Notes: generated from the letters alone by a model not told the origin. Shown: positions 7,620 to 16,269, numbered from the stretch's first letter. The stretch: DNA of 64,000 bases from Pseudochelatococcus lubricantis (GCF_042432495.1 NZ_JBHLXC010000010.1:1-64000), one strand, 5' to 3'. Numbers and translations are program-made.

Positions 7620-8153
7620 ATGTCTCGTATTGGTAAAAAGCCGGTGACTATCCCGGCAGGTGTGACGGCGACCGTGAACGGTCAGGCTGTCAAGGTGAAG
7701 GGCACGAAGGGCGAACTGTCCTTCGTTGTTCCGGATGAGGTCAGCGTCGAGCTGAAGGACGGGGCGATTAAGGTCGACCCGCGTGACGATACGAAGAAGT
7801 CGCGCTCGCTGTGGGGCATGTCGCGTTCGCGCGTTGCCAATCTCGTGCAGGGCGTCACGCAGGGCTTCGAGAAGAAACTCGAAATCAATGGCGTGGGTTA
7901 CAAGGCGGCGGTGCAGGGCAAGATCCTGAAGCTGTCGCTCGGTTTCAGCCATGACGTTGACTTCGAGATTCCTGCGGGCATCCTGATCGCGACGCCGAAG
8001 CCGACGGAAATCGTCATCACTGGCATCGACGCGCAGCGGGTCGGCCAGACGGCGGCGGAAATTCGCGAGTATCGCCGTCCCGAGCCCTACAAGGGCAAGG
8101 GCGTGAAATACGCGAACGAGTTCATCTTCCGCAAGGAAGGCAAGAAGAAGTAA
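7620..8153 (+). CDS. rplF: 50S ribosomal protein L6 (uL6)
   Basis: This is a 177-residue L6 made of two repeated domains. MSRIGKKPVTIPAGV is at the N-terminus, and the signature PEPYKGKGVKYANE is near the C-terminus. L6 lies at the base of the L7/L12 stalk, near the sarcin-ricin loop. GGGAGG at about 7609-7614 precedes the ATG. The 65-base gap after rpsH holds no other feature I can support. Confidence 0.97.
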   Translation: MSRIGKKPVTIPAGVTATVNGQAVKVKGTKGELSFVVPDEVSVELKDGAIKVDPRDDTKKSRSLWGMSRSRVANLVQGVTQGFEKKLEINGVGYKAAVQGKILKLSLGFSHDVDFEIPAGILIATPKPTEIVITGIDAQRVGQTAAEIREYRRPEPYKGKGVKYANEFIFRKEGKKK

Positions 8154-8165
8154 GGAAGCGCAGCG

Positions 8166-8528
8166 ATGGCTGAATATATCAGTTCCACGGAGCGCCGGAA
8201 GGCGCGGGTCCGTCGCGCGCTCCGTGCGGCGGCAAACGGTCGGGCACGTCTGTCCGTTCACCGTTCCTCCAAGCAGATTTACGCGCAGATCATTGATGAC
8301 ACGCATGGCCGTACTCTGGCTCAGGCGTCTTCACTCGAAAAGGACCTGCGCGAGAAGCTCAAGACTGGCGCCGACATTGAGGCGGCGAAGGTCGTCGGCA
8401 AGCTCATTGCAGAGCGTGCGATTGCGGCGGGCGTCAAGGAAGTCGTGTTCGACCGTGGTGCCTTCATCTATCACGGCCGCATCAAGGCTCTCGCCGATGC
8501 GGCGCGCGAGGGTGGTCTCGACTTCTGA
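8166..8528 (+). CDS. rplR: 50S ribosomal protein L18 (uL18)
   Basis: This is a 120-residue L18, which carries 5S rRNA into the large subunit with L5. The core LSVHRSSKQIYAQIIDD and the C-terminal FDRGAFIYHGRIKALADAAREGGL are diagnostic. AAGGA at the rplF stop precedes the start. The N-terminal basic segment that binds 5S rRNA (RRKARVRRALR) is present. Confidence 0.97.
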   Translation: MAEYISSTERRKARVRRALRAAANGRARLSVHRSSKQIYAQIIDDTHGRTLAQASSLEKDLREKLKTGADIEAAKVVGKLIAERAIAAGVKEVVFDRGAFIYHGRIKALADAAREGGLDF

Positions 8529-8614
8529 TCGGCCGCCTGCGTCCGGTCAGAAGTTTCGGCGGATTGAATTAATCATGCGAGCGGGGGCCGCCGCCCCGCG
8601 TCAGTGAGACTGTT

Positions 8615-9196
8615 ATGGCAAGAGAACGTCAGCAGCAGCGCGACCGTGAAGAGCGCGACAGCGAATTCACGGACAAGCTGGTCCATATCAACCGCGTTGC
8701 CAAGGTGGTGAAGGGCGGTCGTCGTTTCGGCTTCGCCGCGCTCGTCGTCATCGGCGACCAGAAGGGCCGGGTCGGTTTCGGCCACGGCAAGGCGCGTGAA
8801 GTGCCGGAAGCGATTCGCAAGGCCACCGAGTCGGCCAAGCGCGCGCTGGTGCGTGTGCCGCTCAAGGAAGGCCGCACGCTGCATCACGATGTCGCAGGCC
8901 GTTGGGGCGCCGGGCGCGTCGTTCTGCGCGCTGCACCTCCCGGCACGGGTATCATCGCCGGCGGCCCGATGCGCGCCGTGTTCGAGACGCTCGGCGTCGC
9001 GGATGTGGTGGCGAAGTCCATTGGCTCGTCCAATCCCTACAACCTGGTCCGCGCCACGTTCGATGCGCTGAAGCGTGAGGATAGCCCGCGCTCTGTCGCC
9101 GCCCGCCGTGGCCTGAAGGTGTCGACCCTGCAGTCGCGTCGCCGCGATGCGACCGAAGGCGAGACGTTCGGCGCCGACGCGGCTGGCGCCGAGTAA
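8615..9196 (+). CDS. rpsE: 30S ribosomal protein S5 (uS5)
   Basis: This is a 193-residue S5 with a double-stranded-RNA-binding-like N-terminal domain (DKLVHINRVAKVVKGGRRFGF) and a C-terminal domain (GVADVVAKSIGSSNPYNLVRAT). It lines the mRNA entry channel and affects decoding accuracy. The ribosome binding site is weak (GTGAGA about eight bases upstream), which is unusual in this block. The acidic C-terminal tail is longer than in E. coli S5. Confidence 0.97.
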   Translation: MARERQQQRDREERDSEFTDKLVHINRVAKVVKGGRRFGFAALVVIGDQKGRVGFGHGKAREVPEAIRKATESAKRALVRVPLKEGRTLHHDVAGRWGAGRVVLRAAPPGTGIIAGGPMRAVFETLGVADVVAKSIGSSNPYNLVRATFDALKREDSPRSVAARRGLKVSTLQSRRRDATEGETFGADAAGAE

Positions 9197-9204
9197 GGGG
9201 GTGG

Positions 9205-9423
9205 ATGATGACGAATAACACTTCCGGCAAGACGCTGATCGTCGAGCAGACGGGTAGCCCCATCCGGCGTCCCGCCGCCCAGCGCCAAACGCTGATCGGT
9301 CTTGGGCTGAACAAGCTTCGCCGCCGCTCCGAACTGGAGGATACGCCGGCGGTCCGCGGTATGATCGAGAAGGTCAAGCACCTCGTGCGCGTCGTTTCGG
9401 ACGCTTCCGAAAGCGGCAAGTGA
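9205..9423 (+). CDS. rpmD: 50S ribosomal protein L30 (uL30)
   Basis: This is a 72-residue L30. After a short N-terminal extension typical of alphaproteobacteria come the core KTLIVEQTGSPIRRP and RQTLIGLGLNKLRR, then the C-terminal MIEKVKHLVRVV. The start may be ATG 9205 or the next codon, ATG 9208. GGGGG at 9197-9201 serves either. The gene is eight bases after rpsE. Confidence 0.95.
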   Translation: MMTNNTSGKTLIVEQTGSPIRRPAAQRQTLIGLGLNKLRRRSELEDTPAVRGMIEKVKHLVRVVSDASESGK

Positions 9424-9433
9424 GGAGGGCGCA

Positions 9434-9928
9434 ATGGTCAAGCTGAACGAAATTTCGGACAATCCGGGTGCCGTCAAGGAGCGTACGCGCGTCGGGCGCG
9501 GCATCGGTTCCGGCAAGGGCAAGACGGGCGGACGCGGCGTCAAGGGCCAGAAGTCCCGCTCCGGTGTCGCCATCAAGGGCTTCGAGGGTGGCCAGATGCC
9601 CATCCATCGCCGCCTGCCGAAGCGCGGCTTCAACAACATCTTCGCGCTGCACTTCAACGAGGTGAACATCGGCCGCATTCAGGAGGCCATCGAGGCCGGC
9701 AAGCTGGATGCGGCGCAGGTCGTCACCAACGAAGTGCTGCTCGCGGCCGGTGTTGTCAGCAAGCTGCGGGACGGCGTGCGCATCCTCGGCCAGGGCGAGC
9801 TAAAGGCGAAGGTGTCGTTCGAGGTCGCTGGCGCATCGAAGTCTGCGGTTGCGGCGATCGAGAAGGCCGGCGGATCGGTGACGATTTTTGCCGCCGCTGC
9901 TGCGCCGTCGCAGGTGGCGGAAGCGTAA
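9434..9928 (+). CDS. rplO: 50S ribosomal protein L15 (uL15)
   Basis: This is a 164-residue L15 with the glycine-rich N-terminal arm (RVGRGIGSGKGKTGGRGVKGQKSR) that threads through the large subunit, and a globular C-terminal domain. The alanine-rich tail is a common alphaproteobacterial feature. AGGAGGG precedes the start by five bases. A 112-base gap with an inverted repeat separates it from secY. Confidence 0.97.
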   Translation: MVKLNEISDNPGAVKERTRVGRGIGSGKGKTGGRGVKGQKSRSGVAIKGFEGGQMPIHRRLPKRGFNNIFALHFNEVNIGRIQEAIEAGKLDAAQVVTNEVLLAAGVVSKLRDGVRILGQGELKAKVSFEVAGASKSAVAAIEKAGGSVTIFAAAAAPSQVAEA

Positions 9929-9956
9929 GATCGCGCTATATATGGGAACGGGGCAG

Positions 9957-9990
9957 TGGCGACACGGGGAGCGATCTCTGGCTGTCGCCA
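9957..9990 (+). promoter_or_regulatory. Inverted repeat upstream of secY
   Basis: The perfect 8-bp arms TGGCGACA (9957-9964) and TGTCGCCA (9983-9990) enclose an 18-base loop in the rplO-secY gap. No T-run follows. It could be a leader structure or protein site that controls secY and adk. No promoter elements were clear. Confidence 0.4.
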
Positions 9991-10040
9991 TTGTCGTGTG
10001 ATGGCCCTGTGCGGAATGTATACCCGAGGATTTGACAGCC

Positions 10041-11378
10041 ATGGCATCGGCAGCTGAACAGCTTGCGGCAAATCTCAATTTCGGTGCCTTCACCAAGGCC
10101 GAGGAACTCAAGAAGCGCATCTGGTTCACGCTCGGCGCGCTGATCATCTACCGACTGGGCACCTATATTCCGCTTCCCGGCATCAACCCGCAGGCGCTGT
10201 CGGACATCTTCCAGCAGACGCAGGGCGGGGTGCTTGGCCTGTTCAACATGTTCTCCGGCGGCGCGGTCGGCCGTATGGCGATCTTCGCGCTCAACATCAT
10301 GCCGTACATCTCGGCCTCGATCATCGTTCAGCTCCTGACGAGCGTGCTGCCGTCGCTGGAGGCGCTGAAGAAGGAGGGCGAGGCGGGCCGGAAGGTCATC
10401 AACCAGTACACCCGGTATCTGACGGTGGTGCTGGCGATATTCCAGGCGTGGGGCATTGCCTTCGGCCTTGAAAGCTCGGGCGGCATCGTGCTTGATCCGG
10501 GGCTGTTCTTCCGCATCTCGACGGTGATCACGCTGGTCGGCGGCACGATGTTCCTGATGTGGCTCGGCGAGCAGATCACGTCGCGCGGCATCGGCAACGG
10601 CACGTCGCTCATCATCTTCGCCGGTATCGTGGCCGAACTGCCGAGAGCGATCGGCGGGACGCTGGAACTCGGGCGGCAAGGCGCGCTGTCGACGGGTATC
10701 ATTCTGGGCGTCATCGTGATGGCGATCGTGGTGATCGCGTTCATCGTATTCATGGAGCGCGCGCAGCGGCGCCTGCTGATCAACTATCCCAAGCGCCAGG
10801 TCGGTAACCGGCTTTACGAGGGGCAGACATCGTTCCTGCCTCTCAAGCTCAACACCGCAGGCGTCATTCCGCCGATCTTCGCCTCCTCGCTGTTGCTGCT
10901 GCCAACGACTATCGCGAGTTTCTCGCAGGCGGGCGGAAACACGGGCGTTCTCGGCACGCTGGCATCGTATCTGGCGCACGGCCGGCCGCTCTATATGGTG
11001 CTCTATGTCGCGCTGATCGTCTTTTTCGCTTTCTTTTACACGGCGATCGTCTTTAATCCGACGGAGACGGCGGATAATCTCAAGAAGCACGGCGGCTTCA
11101 TTCCCGGCATTCGGCCAGGCGAGCGCACTGCGGACTATATCGACTATGTGCTGACTCGCATTACCGTGGTCGGTGCTGCGTATATTGCCTTGATCTGCCT
11201 GTTACCGGAAGTTCTGATTTCCTATGCATCTCTTCCGTTCTATTTTGGCGGCACGTCATTGCTGATCGTCGTCAGCGTGACGATGGACACCGTCGCGCAG
11301 GTGCATGGGCATCTCATGGCCCACCAGTACGAGGGGCTGGTCAAGAAGGCTAAATTGAAGGGGGCGAGAAGACGATGA
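10041..11378 (+). CDS. secY: Protein translocase subunit SecY
   Basis: This is a 445-residue SecY with about ten hydrophobic segments. It forms the SecYEG channel of the inner membrane. The N-terminal FTKAEELKKRIWFTLGALIIYRLGTY, the plug-region sequence GGGAVGRMAIFALNIMPYISASII and the cytosolic loop with ERAQRRLLINYPKRQVG are characteristic. A TTG nine bases upstream is in frame, but GAGGA at 10026-10030 is ten bases from ATG 10041 and one base from the TTG. The stop overlaps the adk start as ATGA. Confidence 0.97.
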   Translation: MASAAEQLAANLNFGAFTKAEELKKRIWFTLGALIIYRLGTYIPLPGINPQALSDIFQQTQGGVLGLFNMFSGGAVGRMAIFALNIMPYISASIIVQLLTSVLPSLEALKKEGEAGRKVINQYTRYLTVVLAIFQAWGIAFGLESSGGIVLDPGLFFRISTVITLVGGTMFLMWLGEQITSRGIGNGTSLIIFAGIVAELPRAIGGTLELGRQGALSTGIILGVIVMAIVVIAFIVFMERAQRRLLINYPKRQVGNRLYEGQTSFLPLKLNTAGVIPPIFASSLLLLPTTIASFSQAGGNTGVLGTLASYLAHGRPLYMVLYVALIVFFAFFYTAIVFNPTETADNLKKHGGFIPGIRPGERTADYIDYVLTRITVVGAAYIALICLLPEVLISYASLPFYFGGTSLLIVVSVTMDTVAQVHGHLMAHQYEGLVKKAKLKGARRR

Positions 11379-11971
11379 GACTGATTTTTTTGGGGCCGCC
11401 CGGCGCGGGGAAGGGGACGCAGGCGAAGCGCCTGGTCGAGAAGTACAACATTCCCCAGCTTTCCACAGGTGACATGTTGCGCGCGGCCGTGGCGGCGGGA
11501 ACGCCCGTCGGCCTGAAGGCCAAGGCGGTGATGGAGGCGGGACAGCTTGTGTCCGACGACATCGTTGTCGGCATCATCGTCGACCGTATCGAAGAGCCCG
11601 ACGCGCGCAACGGCTTCATTCTGGACGGCTTTCCGCGCACTGTCGCGCAGGCCGAGGCGCTTGACGCAGCGCTTGCCGCGAAGGGGCAGAAGGTCGATCT
11701 CGCGCTTGAGCTGGTGGTTGACCACGACAAGCTTGTAGACCGAATCATCAATCGCGCCGCCGAGGCGCAGGCGCGCGGCGAGGAAGTGCGAAAGGACGAC
11801 GATCCGGAAGTCTTCAAGACCCGCCTTGCCGCCTATGCGCGCGATACGGCTGTCGTCGCGCCCTACTACAAGGAGCGGGGACTCCTCGTGCAGATCGACG
11901 GGCAGCAGCCGATCGACAAGGTTTCCGCCGATATCGAAAAAGCGCTTTCTCCGCTCTTGACTAACGTTTGA
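11375..11971 (+). CDS. adk: Adenylate kinase
   Basis: This is a 198-residue adenylate kinase that interconverts ATP + AMP and 2 ADP. The P-loop GPPGAGKGTQ is at residues 7-16, the AMP-binding STGDMLR follows, and GFILDGFPRT is present. The usual 27-residue lid is missing and only a short loop (RAAEAQARGEEVRKDDDPE) links the core, so this is the short-lid form without a zinc site. Its place between secY and rpsM is standard in this class. Confidence 0.96.
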   Translation: MRLIFLGPPGAGKGTQAKRLVEKYNIPQLSTGDMLRAAVAAGTPVGLKAKAVMEAGQLVSDDIVVGIIVDRIEEPDARNGFILDGFPRTVAQAEALDAALAAKGQKVDLALELVVDHDKLVDRIINRAAEAQARGEEVRKDDDPEVFKTRLAAYARDTAVVAPYYKERGLLVQIDGQQPIDKVSADIEKALSPLLTNV

Positions 11972-12122
11972 AAAGTCGATAAAGGGTCTGCCTTCACTTG
12001 AATCAGATGATGGCGACCGACAGAGTCGGTTGCCGCCGTTTGACGGCCAGACGTGCAAGGGCCGGCCTCCACCGGACGCATGTCTATATTTCCGCCCGTT
12101 AGGGCGCCAGATGGAGTTGAGC
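11972..12122 (+). promoter_or_regulatory. adk-rpsM gap with stem-loop, likely leader of the alpha operon
   Basis: This gap of about 150 bases opens the alpha group. It holds a 10-bp stem (GGCGACCGAC 12012-12021 with GTCGGTTGCC 12025-12034, one G-T pair) with a three-base loop and no T-run. TTGACT in the adk tail could be a -35 element, but no convincing -10 lies at the right distance. A promoter is inferred from the operon layout only. Confidence 0.3.
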
Positions 12123-12491
12123 GTGGCTCGTATAGCAGGTGTAAACATTCCGACCGGCAAGCGCGTGGTTATCGCGCTGCAGTACATTCACGGCATTGGT
12201 CCGAAGAAGGCGCAGGAAATCGTCGAGAAGGTGAATATCGCGCCCGAGCGTCGCGTGAATGAGTTGAGCGACGCCGAGGTGTTGCAGATCCGCGAGACCA
12301 TCGACCGCGATTACGTGGTTGAGGGCGATCTGCGCCGTGAAGTGTCGATCAACATCAAACGCCTGATGGACCTCGGCTGCTATCGTGGTCTGCGTCACCG
12401 CCGCAATCTGCCGGTTCGCGGTCAGCGCACCCACACCAACGCCCGTACCCGCAAGGGCAAGGCGAAGCCGATCGCCGGCAAGAAGAAGTGA
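12123..12491 (+). CDS. rpsM: 30S ribosomal protein S13 (uS13)
   Basis: This is a 122-residue S13. GTG 12123 gives the family N-terminus (V/M)ARIAGVNIPTGKRV and follows GGAG at 12113-12116 by six bases. ATG 12111 is in frame but would add four unusual residues. S13 forms bridges to the 50S subunit and contacts P-site tRNA through its basic tail, here ending in a lysine-rich run. RGLRHRRNLPVRGQRTHTNART is the signature. Confidence 0.96.
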   Translation: MARIAGVNIPTGKRVVIALQYIHGIGPKKAQEIVEKVNIAPERRVNELSDAEVLQIRETIDRDYVVEGDLRREVSINIKRLMDLGCYRGLRHRRNLPVRGQRTHTNARTRKGKAKPIAGKKK

Positions 12492-12615
12492 TTTGTCGGG
12501 TGGCGCTAGCCGCCCCTCAGTCGCCGTGGTCTCGCGCCGCGGCGATTTCATCCGTTTCGATATAATCGTCCCGAGCGCCTGGCATCACGGGCGCGCCTGA
12601 AGGATCTGGAAGATA

Positions 12616-13005
12616 ATGGCAAAAGAAGCAACCCGCATCCGCCGTCGTGAGCGCAAAAACATCGCCTCCGGCGTGGCCCATGTCAATGCGTCGTTCAACA
12701 ACACGCTGATCACCATTACTGACGCACAGGGCAACACGATTTCGTGGTCCTCCGCCGGTGCAATGGGCTTCAAGGGTTCGCGCAAGTCCACGCCGTATGC
12801 GGCGCAGGTCGCGGCTGAGGATGCGGCGCGCAAGGCCGCCGATCATGGCATGCGCACCATCGAGGTGGAAGTGACGGGTCCGGGTTCCGGCCGCGAATCG
12901 GCGCTGCGCGCGCTGCAGGCCGCCGGCTTCACCGTGACGTCCATCCGCGATGTGACGCCCATCCCGCATAACGGTTGCCGTCCGCGCAAGCGTCGTCGTG
13001 TCTGA
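12616..13005 (+). CDS. rpsK: 30S ribosomal protein S11 (uS11)
   Basis: This is a 129-residue S11 from the 30S platform near the E site. The core HVNASFNNTLITITDAQGN and the C-terminal DVTPIPHNGCRPRKRRRV are diagnostic. AAGGA and GGAAG lie upstream of the ATG. A 124-base gap separates it from rpsM, longer than usual, but I see no clear structure in it. Confidence 0.97.
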   Translation: MAKEATRIRRRERKNIASGVAHVNASFNNTLITITDAQGNTISWSSAGAMGFKGSRKSTPYAAQVAAEDAARKAADHGMRTIEVEVTGPGSGRESALRALQAAGFTVTSIRDVTPIPHNGCRPRKRRRV

Positions 13006-13120
13006 TGCAGTTGTGTCTTTTGTACCGGCCGTGCGGTTGTGCCGTGCGGTCTTATAGTCCGCTGGCGGGGCGTTTCCATCAGGTCCCAGGCTGCGGTCGA
13101 GCACTGCGAGAGGTGCGGTC

Positions 13121-14137
13121 GTGATCCAGAAAAACTGGCAGGAACTCATCAAGCCCAGCAAGCTGCAGGTGGCGCCGGGCGACGATCCGCGTCGCATCGC
13201 GACTGTCGTCGCCGAGCCGCTTGAGCGCGGCTTCGGCTTGACGCTGGGGAATGCCCTGCGCCGTGTGTTGCTGTCGTCGCTTCAGGGCGCGGCGGTGCAG
13301 GCGGTCCAGATCGACGGCGTGTTGCACGAGTTTTCGTCCATCCCGGGCGTGCGCGAGGATGTCACGGATATCATCCTCAATATCAAGGCTATCGCCATCA
13401 AGATGCAGAGCGAGGGGCCGAAGCGCATCACTCTGCGCAAGCAGGGGCCTGGCGCGGTCACCGCTGGCGATATCGCGACCGTGGGCGACATCCAGATCCT
13501 CAATCCGGAGCTGGTGCTGCTGACGCTCGACGAGGGGGCGGAAATCCGCATCGAGTTCACGGTCAACACCGGCAAGGGCTATGTGCCCTCCGAGCGTAAC
13601 CGGCCCGAGGATGCACCCATCGGTCTCATCGCGGTCGACAGCCTTTACAGCCCAGTGAAGAAGGTCTCGTATCGCGTGGAGAACACGCGCGAAGGCCAGA
13701 TTCTGGACTATGACAAGCTGACGCTCACCGTGGAAACCAACGGTTCGATCGCGCCTGACGATGCTGTGGCCTATGCCGCCCGCATCCTGCAGGATCAGCT
13801 TGCGGTGTTCGTGAACTTCGAGGAGCCGCGCCGCGAGGAAGCAGCAGTGGCGACGCCGCAGCTTCCCTTCAACCCGGCGCTGCTCAAGAAGGTGGACGAA
13901 CTCGAGCTTTCGGTACGTTCCGCCAACTGCCTCAAGAACGACAACATCGTTTACATCGGCGACCTCATCCAGAAGACCGAGGCCGAGATGCTGCGCACGC
14001 CGAACTTCGGCCGCAAGTCGCTCAATGAGATCAAGGAAGTGCTCGCGTCCATGGGCCTGCACCTTGGTATGGAAGTCTCGGGCTGGCCGCCGGACAACAT
14101 CGAGGAACTCGCCAAGCGCTTCGAGGAGCATTACTGA
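13121..14137 (+). CDS. rpoA: RNA polymerase subunit alpha
   Basis: This is a 338-residue alpha subunit. The N-terminal assembly domain starts IQKNWQELIKPSKL, with FGLTLGNALRRVLLSSL as the dimer interface. After a linker comes the C-terminal DNA- and activator-binding domain (LELSVRSANCLKNDNIVYIGDLIQ, then LNEIKEVLASMGLHLGM). The start is GTG, supported by AGAGG upstream and by the family N-terminus. It is 115 bases from rpsK. Confidence 0.98.
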   Translation: MIQKNWQELIKPSKLQVAPGDDPRRIATVVAEPLERGFGLTLGNALRRVLLSSLQGAAVQAVQIDGVLHEFSSIPGVREDVTDIILNIKAIAIKMQSEGPKRITLRKQGPGAVTAGDIATVGDIQILNPELVLLTLDEGAEIRIEFTVNTGKGYVPSERNRPEDAPIGLIAVDSLYSPVKKVSYRVENTREGQILDYDKLTLTVETNGSIAPDDAVAYAARILQDQLAVFVNFEEPRREEAAVATPQLPFNPALLKKVDELELSVRSANCLKNDNIVYIGDLIQKTEAEMLRTPNFGRKSLNEIKEVLASMGLHLGMEVSGWPPDNIEELAKRFEEHY

Positions 14138-14162
14138 GGCGGGTCCTGTTCCGCTTCGTGAT

Positions 14163-14200
14163 CGCCGCGCGGGTTCAAGTGACCGCGCGGCGTGATTTTT
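14163..14200 (+). terminator. Intrinsic-terminator-like hairpin between rpoA and rplQ
   Basis: CGCCGCGCGG (14163-14172) pairs perfectly with CCGCGCGGCG (14183-14192) around a 10-base loop, followed by TGATTTTT. This GC stem plus T-tract looks like an intrinsic terminator, or an attenuator that lowers rplQ relative to rpoA. Its 3' half is copied in tandem immediately downstream. Confidence 0.6.
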
Positions 14201-14216
14201 GGCGGCGTGATTTTTG
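14187..14216 (+). repeat. Perfect tandem duplication of a 15-mer in the terminator
   Basis: GCGGCGTGATTTTTG occurs at 14187-14201 and again, directly adjoining, at 14202-14216. The copied unit holds the distal part of the right stem arm and the T-tract, so either copy can pair with the left arm at 14163-14168. Confidence 0.85.
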
Positions 14217-14290
14217 TTTGCGTCAATCGGAAAAACGATAATCAGGCGACCGTACCGTGGCACGGCGGTTGCACAATCAAGGAGTCAGCC

Positions 14291-14707
14291 ATGCGTCATG
14301 GTTTTGCCCATCGCCGTTTCAACCGTACCGTTGCGCACCGCAAGGCGATGTTCGCCAATCTTGCGGCGGCGTTGATCAAGCACGAGCAGATCGTTACCAC
14401 GCTGCCGAAGGCTAAGGATCTGCGTCCTATCGTCGAGAAGCTGGTGACGCTCGGCAAGCGCGGCGATCTGCATGCGCGCCGTCAGGCGGTCGCGCAGCTT
14501 CGCGATCTCGACGTCGTGCGCAAGCTCTTCGACGTGCTCGGCCCGCGCTACAAGGACCGCAACGGCGGCTACACCCGCGTGCTCAAGGCAGGCTTCCGCT
14601 ATGGCGACAATGCCGCCATTGGCGTCATCGAGTTCGTCGATCGCGATGTGAATGCCAAGGGCCAGGATTCCGGCCCGGTGCAGGGCGGAGAGGATGCGGC
14701 TGCGTAA
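14291..14707 (+). CDS. rplQ: 50S ribosomal protein L17 (bL17)
   Basis: This is a 138-residue L17, starting MRHGFAHRRFNRTVAHRKAM, with NGGYTRVLKAGFRYGDNA in the C-terminal part. It lies near the tunnel exit. The frame is open for a further 99 bases upstream, but AAGGAG at 14279-14284 and the family N-terminus fix ATG 14291. It closes the ribosomal block and is followed by a strong terminator. Confidence 0.97.
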   Translation: MRHGFAHRRFNRTVAHRKAMFANLAAALIKHEQIVTTLPKAKDLRPIVEKLVTLGKRGDLHARRQAVAQLRDLDVVRKLFDVLGPRYKDRNGGYTRVLKAGFRYGDNAAIGVIEFVDRDVNAKGQDSGPVQGGEDAAA

Positions 14708-14735
14708 GGCGTGGCGCGTATCTGCAGGGTAATAA

Positions 14736-14763
14736 GGAGGGCGGCTTCGGCTGCCCTTTTTTG
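14736..14763 (+). terminator. Intrinsic terminator of the ribosomal block
   Basis: GGGCGGC (14739-14745) pairs with GCTGCCC (14750-14756), one G-T pair, around a stable TTCG tetraloop and is followed by TTTTTT. An outer A-T pair extends the stem. It lies about 30 bases after the rplQ stop. Confidence 0.9.
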
Positions 14764-14853
14764 TATTTGCGCTGGCGTGGGGATGCGCCGATATGAAGGC
14801 GATGGCGTCTGTCGCAGCCATTCTCTTGCCGGAAAGTTGAGGGAAGGTCGGGC

Positions 14854-16269
14854 ATGAACAGAATCGTGGCGATCGTAGTCGCGCTTGCGGCGCTTGTGGT
14901 GACCGGTCTGGGCGGAGCTGTGGTCGCCAGCGCGCAGGAACGTGTCCTGCCAAGCGGCAAGGGCGAGGTGCTGCTGTCGCTGGCGCCGGCCGTGCGGGAG
15001 ATCGCGCCGTCCGTCGTCAACGTCTACGGGGCGCGGGTCGAACAGCGGCAGGCGCATCCGTTTCTGGATGATCCGTTCTTCCGCCAGTTCTTCGGTGACG
15101 GCGGCTTCGGCGTGCCGCGCGAGCGGGTGCAGAGTTCGTTGGGGTCGGGCGTCATTCTGGATGCCTCGGGCCTCGTCATCACCAATCACCATGTCATCGC
15201 CGACATGACGGAGGTGAAGGTGTCGCTGCATGACAAGCGCGAGTTTCCCGCGAAAATCGTGCTCTCCGATGAGCGCAGCGACCTTGCGGTGTTGCGCATC
15301 GAAGGCGAGGGGCCGTTCCCTGCCGCCCAGCTCGGCGATTCGGACGCGCTTGAAGTCGGCGATTTCGTGATGGCGCTCGGCAATCCGTTCGGCGTTGGCC
15401 AGACAGTGACGCAGGGCATCGTTTCCGCATTGGCGCGCACGCAGGTCGGCATCAGCGATTTCCAGTCGTTCGTCCAGACGGATGCGGCGATCAATCCCGG
15501 CAATTCCGGCGGGCCGCTCGTGGACCTCAAGGGCGACGTGATCGGCATCAACACGGCGATCTTTTCACGCTCCGGCGGCAACCACGGCATCGGCTTCGCG
15601 GTGCCGTCAGCGATGGTGCGGCTGGTGCTGGATTCCGCCCGAGCGGGCGGGGGCATCGTGCGCCGCCCGTGGCTCGGCGCGCGGCTACAGGCCGTGAGCC
15701 CGGAGATCGCGCAGGGCCTGGGGCTTGAGCGCCCGGCGGGCGCGCTGGTGGCCGCAGTGGAGGAGAATAGCCCGGCGGCTCAGGCGGGGCTGAAGCCCGG
15801 AGACGTGATCACGGAGGTCTCCGGCCACGGCGTGGACGATCCGGAAGGCTTCGGATATCGTTTTTCGTCGCGGCCGCTGTCGGGCGAGGTGGCGTTCGGC
15901 GTGCTGCGCGCGGGCAAGGCGTTGACGCTGAAGGTCGCGCTGATGCGCGCGCCGGAGCAGCCGCCGCGCGATCCCGTCACGGCGGGTGAGCGGCCGCTGT
16001 CGCCTTTCGCGGGGGCGACGGTCGTCAATCTTTCGCCGGCGGTGGCGGAGGAGTTGTCCGTCAATCAGTCGGACAAGGGCGTGGTGATCCTCGATCCCGG
16101 TTCTTCCGCCCGCTATGGCTTCCGTCGGGGCGACATTCTGGTCAGCGTGAATGAACGCAAGATCGCCAATACGCGCGATTTCGACAGCGTCTGGCGCATC
16201 CTGCCGCGATACTGGCGCATCGTCGTCAACCGGCAGGGGCGGATATTGCGCACCGAACTGCAGGGCTGA
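14854..16269 (+). CDS. DegP/HtrA-type periplasmic serine protease
   Basis: This is a 471-residue trypsin-like protease with PDZ domains that degrades or refolds misfolded envelope proteins. A signal peptide (residues 1-27, cleavage likely after ASA) directs export. The catalytic triad is visible: His113 in TNHHVI, Asp143 in RSDLAVL and Ser218 in GNSGGP. PDZ domains span about 260-360 and 375-471. The second lacks a clear GLGF-type loop and is divergent. A phenylalanine-rich loop (HPFLDDPFFRQFFG, 68-81) matches the LA loop of DegP. It is a separate transcription unit after the rplQ terminator and is probably co-transcribed with rarA. Confidence 0.92.
   Translation: MNRIVAIVVALAALVVTGLGGAVVASAQERVLPSGKGEVLLSLAPAVREIAPSVVNVYGARVEQRQAHPFLDDPFFRQFFGDGGFGVPRERVQSSLGSGVILDASGLVITNHHVIADMTEVKVSLHDKREFPAKIVLSDERSDLAVLRIEGEGPFPAAQLGDSDALEVGDFVMALGNPFGVGQTVTQGIVSALARTQVGISDFQSFVQTDAAINPGNSGGPLVDLKGDVIGINTAIFSRSGGNHGIGFAVPSAMVRLVLDSARAGGGIVRRPWLGARLQAVSPEIAQGLGLERPAGALVAAVEENSPAAQAGLKPGDVITEVSGHGVDDPEGFGYRFSSRPLSGEVAFGVLRAGKALTLKVALMRAPEQPPRDPVTAGERPLSPFAGATVVNLSPAVAEELSVNQSDKGVVILDPGSSARYGFRRGDILVSVNERKIANTRDFDSVWRILPRYWRIVVNRQGRILRTELQG

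Noticed and set aside
14218..14242. Possible promoter for rplQ (TTGCGT and GATAAT)
   Set aside because: The spacing is only 13 bases, too short for a normal sigma-70 promoter.
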